From JAGRGG01 sp965217265 (GTDB taxonomy: Bacteria > Pseudomonadota > Alphaproteobacteria > Geminicoccales > Geminicoccaceae), in contig CBDCHP010000012.1 in the NCBI GenBank assembly GCA_965217265.1, positions 372,001-436,000 on the forward strand: DNA of 64,000 nt, in the 5' to 3' direction. The notes under the pieces are model-generated. The model saw only the letters and a list, made by a program, of their open reading frames with translations, did no database searches and was not told where the DNA came from. This document shows, one piece after another, positions 61,823-64,000 of this stretch. The position numbers were made by a program, and so were the translations under genes. Each line of letters starts with the position of its first letter. Within the stretch, counting starts at the first letter, position 1.

Positions 61823-62830
61823 CTACACTGTCGACCAGTCAATTTCGTTGTCCTCGCGAATATATCGACTAGCCTCGTTCTGGTAGAGCATGACATGCCG
61901 TATCAATGCCTTCAGCTTGCGAGGCGAGGCCGGAAGGACAAGATCATTCGGAACCGGCAACGCGAACGGCACGCGCTCCTTTGCCATCTTCTCGACGAAA
62001 CGCTGCCTCTGCCAAGGTTCGGGTTCGGGCAGGCGGATCTGGAAGTCGAAGATCTTCTCCAAGAACCGTCCGGTGTCCTTCCACGCCGGGTTGTGGTGCT
62101 CGATCGCGCTGGCGAGCACGCCGTCGTCGAAGGGTACGATGAAGGCGAAGTTGGCGAGTTCCAGCACGTCGCGCAGCGCCAGCAGGATCTCGGGCACGAG
62201 CTTCGGCTCGGCGCGGTCGAGGTCGTCGATGACGACGATGATGCGACGGTCCTCGCCGTTCCGCTTCAGGGCCTCGCGCAGGCGCTCAAGGTCATCCTTG
62301 GACGGCTTGAGCAGCCCCTGCGCCGCGAAGGCGCCGACATTGCCAACGAGGCCCATGACGGCGGGGGCGCCGGTAAGGAACGGGACGAGCGAGGCGAGGC
62401 TTTCGCCGGCTCCAGCGATAAGATTTGTCAATCCGGAGTCGTTGGCTTTGGCGCGTAAGTCGCCGAACAGCCGTTTTGCCCGCACGAGACCCGCATCCTT
62501 GAGTTTGATATCGCGCGCCTCCAGCGCGTCGATGAGGCTCGCCATGAGTTGCAGCCAGAAATCGGCCACGGCGTCGGGCGAGGAGGCCGAGAGCTTGACG
62601 ACGACGTGGCCGTCGCCCTTGTCACCTGGGATGTCTTCGTCACCTCCGGCAATACGGCAGACCTGATCGGTGACGCTCGTCTTGCCCTCGCCCCAACCAC
62701 CCAAGAGCGCGATACGAACGGGCCAATTCCAAGGCTGGTGCGTGATTCGGTGGTAGATCTGGTCGGCGACGCGCCAGCGGCCGAGTTCGTCGATCTTGGC
62801 CGGAGTATCAATTGGAGGTTTGTCAGTCAT
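61823..62830 (-). CDS. KAP-family P-loop NTPase, N-terminal part ending at in-frame TAG
   Basis: 335 residues from ATG 62830 to TAG. Walker A ALLGGWGEGKTS (about 41-52), a hydrophobic insertion typical of KAP NTPases (about 139-173, ESLASLVPFLTGAPAVMGLV), Walker B IIVVIDDLDRAEP (about 197-209), and NFAFIVPFDDGVLASAIEHH with LPASPRKLKALIRHVMLYQN before the break. KAP NTPases are membrane-associated; one bacterial member, PifA of plasmid F, causes phage exclusion. Together with the downstream frame the protein would be about 749 residues, a normal KAP size. ATG 62830 was chosen over an upstream start that runs into the gap before R14. Confidence 0.82.
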   Translation of the reverse strand: MTDKPPIDTPAKIDELGRWRVADQIYHRITHQPWNWPVRIALLGGWGEGKTSVTDQVCRIAGGDEDIPGDKGDGHVVVKLSASSPDAVADFWLQLMASLIDALEARDIKLKDAGLVRAKRLFGDLRAKANDSGLTNLIAGAGESLASLVPFLTGAPAVMGLVGNVGAFAAQGLLKPSKDDLERLREALKRNGEDRRIIVVIDDLDRAEPKLVPEILLALRDVLELANFAFIVPFDDGVLASAIEHHNPAWKDTGRFLEKIFDFQIRLPEPEPWQRQRFVEKMAKERVPFALPVPNDLVLPASPRKLKALIRHVMLYQNEASRYIREDNEIDWSTV

Positions 62831-62964
62831 GTGAGGCAGGCTCCGTTCGCTTCTGAATGGAGCTTGGCCTAGCCGGCTTCTATCCCGGCGGCAAGTAGGC
62901 CGAGGCGCCTCCCCCCCCACCCGCTTCCTCGCCGGTCGCCCCCGAACCGGCACGAACGCCCAAG

Positions 62965-63030
62965 CTAGCCCCGGCCAAAGTTAAAAAAGAGAAAAAAGAA
63001 GCCCCGCGCAGCGGAACGCGTCAGCGTTTC
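62965..63030. repeat. R element copy 14 (right half)
   Basis: Begins in a partial core (AGCCCCGGCCAAAG), then the polypurine tract and right arm GCGGAACGCGTCAGCGTTTC, ending in the TGA of the FAD-linked oxidase (minus strand). The left arm is absent. It is the only element seen in the gap 62831-63028. Confidence 0.75.
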
Positions 63031-64000
63031 ACTCGAACAAAACCCCCGGATTGAGCAGCCCTTGCGGGTCGAGCATCGCCTTCAGCCGGCGCATCATCTC
63101 GATCTCGATCGGGTCCTTCTGCCGCAAGAGGCCGGCGCGTTTGGCCCGGCCGATGCCGTGCTCGGCGCTGATCGTGCCGCCCAAGGCCAGAACGACGTCC
63201 TCGATCGCGGCGAGGACGCGGGGCCGGTGGCCTTCGGTGCCGGGCGGGGCGATGACGTTGGCGTGCAGGTTGCCGTCGCCGACGTGGCCGAAGGGGATCG
63301 GGATCAGGCGCTCGTCGATGGCGCGCACGGCGGCGACGACGCGATCGACGAGGTCGGGCAAGGCCCCGAGCGGTACGGCGACGTCGCTGCGGATGACGGA
63401 CCCTACGCGCCGCGTCGCCTCGCCCTGCTCCTCGCGGATGCGCCAGAAGGATGTCCGCTGCGCCTCGCTCATCGCGACGCTGCCGTCTTGCACGAGATTG
63501 GCCTCGAACGCCTCGGCCAGGACCGCCTCGACCCGCTCAAGCAGGCCGTCCTCCAGGCTCCAGGCGGCCTCGGCCAGGACGTGCCAGGGCGAGGGCGCCT
63601 CGACGGGGCGGCGCGCGCCGTCGAGGTGCGTCGCCACCGCCTCGACCAAGTCGCCCGGCAGCAACTCGAAGCTGGTGACGAGGTCGCCCAAGCGCCGCTC
63701 GAACAGCCCGAGCAGGTCGAGCGCGGCGCCCGGGCTCGCGACCGCGAGCCACGCGGTCGCGGTCTCGACCGGCCTCGGCCACAAGCGCAGCCGGGCGGCG
63801 GTGATGAGGCCGAGCGTGCCCTCCGAGCCGACGAAGAGCTGCTTTAGGTCGTAGCCGGTGTTGTCCTTGCGCAGGTCGCGCAAGCCCTCCCAGACGCGGC
63901 CGTCGGCGAGGACGACTTCGAGCCCCAGCACCATCGCGCGCGCCATGCCGTAGCGCAGCACGTTGAGGCCCCCGGCGTTGGTGGCGAGGTTGCCGCCGAT
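63029..64000 (-). CDS. FAD-linked oxidase, GlcD/D-lactate dehydrogenase type (5' end outside window)
   Basis: The frame is open at base 64000, where it reads IGGNLATNAGGLNVLRYGMA, the FAD-binding stretch of the PCMH domain. Next are DNTGYDLKQLFVGSEGTLGL and, in the C-terminal cap, GHVGDGNLHANVIAP (histidines near the substrate) and GGTISAEHGIGRAKR, ending LDPQGLLNPGVLFE. These are signatures of D-2-hydroxyacid dehydrogenases (glycolate oxidase GlcD, D-lactate dehydrogenase). About 324 of roughly 470 residues are inside. Stop touches repeat R14. Confidence 0.9.
   Translation of the reverse strand: MGGNLATNAGGLNVLRYGMARAMVLGLEVVLADGRVWEGLRDLRKDNTGYDLKQLFVGSEGTLGLITAARLRLWPRPVETATAWLAVASPGAALDLLGLFERRLGDLVTSFELLPGDLVEAVATHLDGARRPVEAPSPWHVLAEAAWSLEDGLLERVEAVLAEAFEANLVQDGSVAMSEAQRTSFWRIREEQGEATRRVGSVIRSDVAVPLGALPDLVDRVVAAVRAIDERLIPIPFGHVGDGNLHANVIAPPGTEGHRPRVLAAIEDVVLALGGTISAEHGIGRAKRAGLLRQKDPIEIEMMRRLKAMLDPQGLLNPGVLFE

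Overview
The window is GC-rich, densely packed DNA from an alphaproteobacterium, probably in or near the Rhodospirillales. The inference rests on the smr/mltA/Tim44/fxsA/secB neighbourhood, a PetP-PetR-like MarR/OmpR pair behind ilvE, a CtrA-type DNA-binding domain, System I cytochrome c maturation genes and an rplM-rpsI pair next to a PaaI-type thioesterase. No rRNA, tRNA, CRISPR array, transposase or phage structural gene was seen.

Layout. 1-4.3 kb: cyclic-di-GMP signalling operon (LysM/FecR protein, then a CHASE2-PAS-GGDEF-EAL protein cut by the window edge). 4.5-7 kb: rpsI, rplM, thioesterase, nth. 7-10.2 kb: secreted M23-like protein, then arsR-arsC-acr3 with a palindromic operator. 10.3-12.9 kb: crotonase, membrane-anchored EEP phosphatase, fasciclin lipoprotein. 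13.1-18.2 kb: ccmDEFGHI, tightly overlapped. 18.3-25 kb: glnD, retropepsin-like protease, membrane LuxR-type regulator, M48 protease, DsbA-like protein. 25-28.5 kb: DUF1206 protein, GST, ion channel with zinc ribbon, VOC protein. 28.5-35.3 kb: a decayed stretch holding a dehydrogenase small subunit with an amber codon, an intact GMC oxidoreductase, a CoA-transferase reduced by internal deletions, an intact GntP permease, a beta-barrel protein and a PstS::phosphate-permease chimera. 35.4-39.6 kb: MscS, RTX protein, CtrA-like regulator without its phospho-Asp, Smr. 39.6-46.2 kb: lutABC inside the mltA-Tim44-fxsA-secB cluster. 46.4-50.4 kb: LOG protein, ilvE, petP/petR-like pair, histidine kinase. 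50.6-58.8 kb: rpsD with an attenuator-like leader, MATE pump, trmJ, cimA, cysS, gltX. 59-64 kb: trypsin-like protease with a small partner, a KAP P-loop NTPase split by an amber codon, and a partial FAD-linked oxidase.

Two patterns cut across the map. First, about fourteen copies of a roughly 150-bp imperfect long-inverted-repeat element (called R here) occupy gene ends, most starting 0-11 bases after a stop codon; its ends read AACGCTTCGCG and its arms combine GC-rich blocks with polypyrimidine/polypurine tracts. A second double-hairpin family (S) sits between convergent genes. Second, three separate reading frames are each interrupted by exactly one in-frame TAG while the frame stays open and recognisable on both sides. 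TAG is also an ordinary stop in about ten neighbouring genes, so wholesale reassignment is excluded; either these are young pseudogenes or an amber suppressor is at work.
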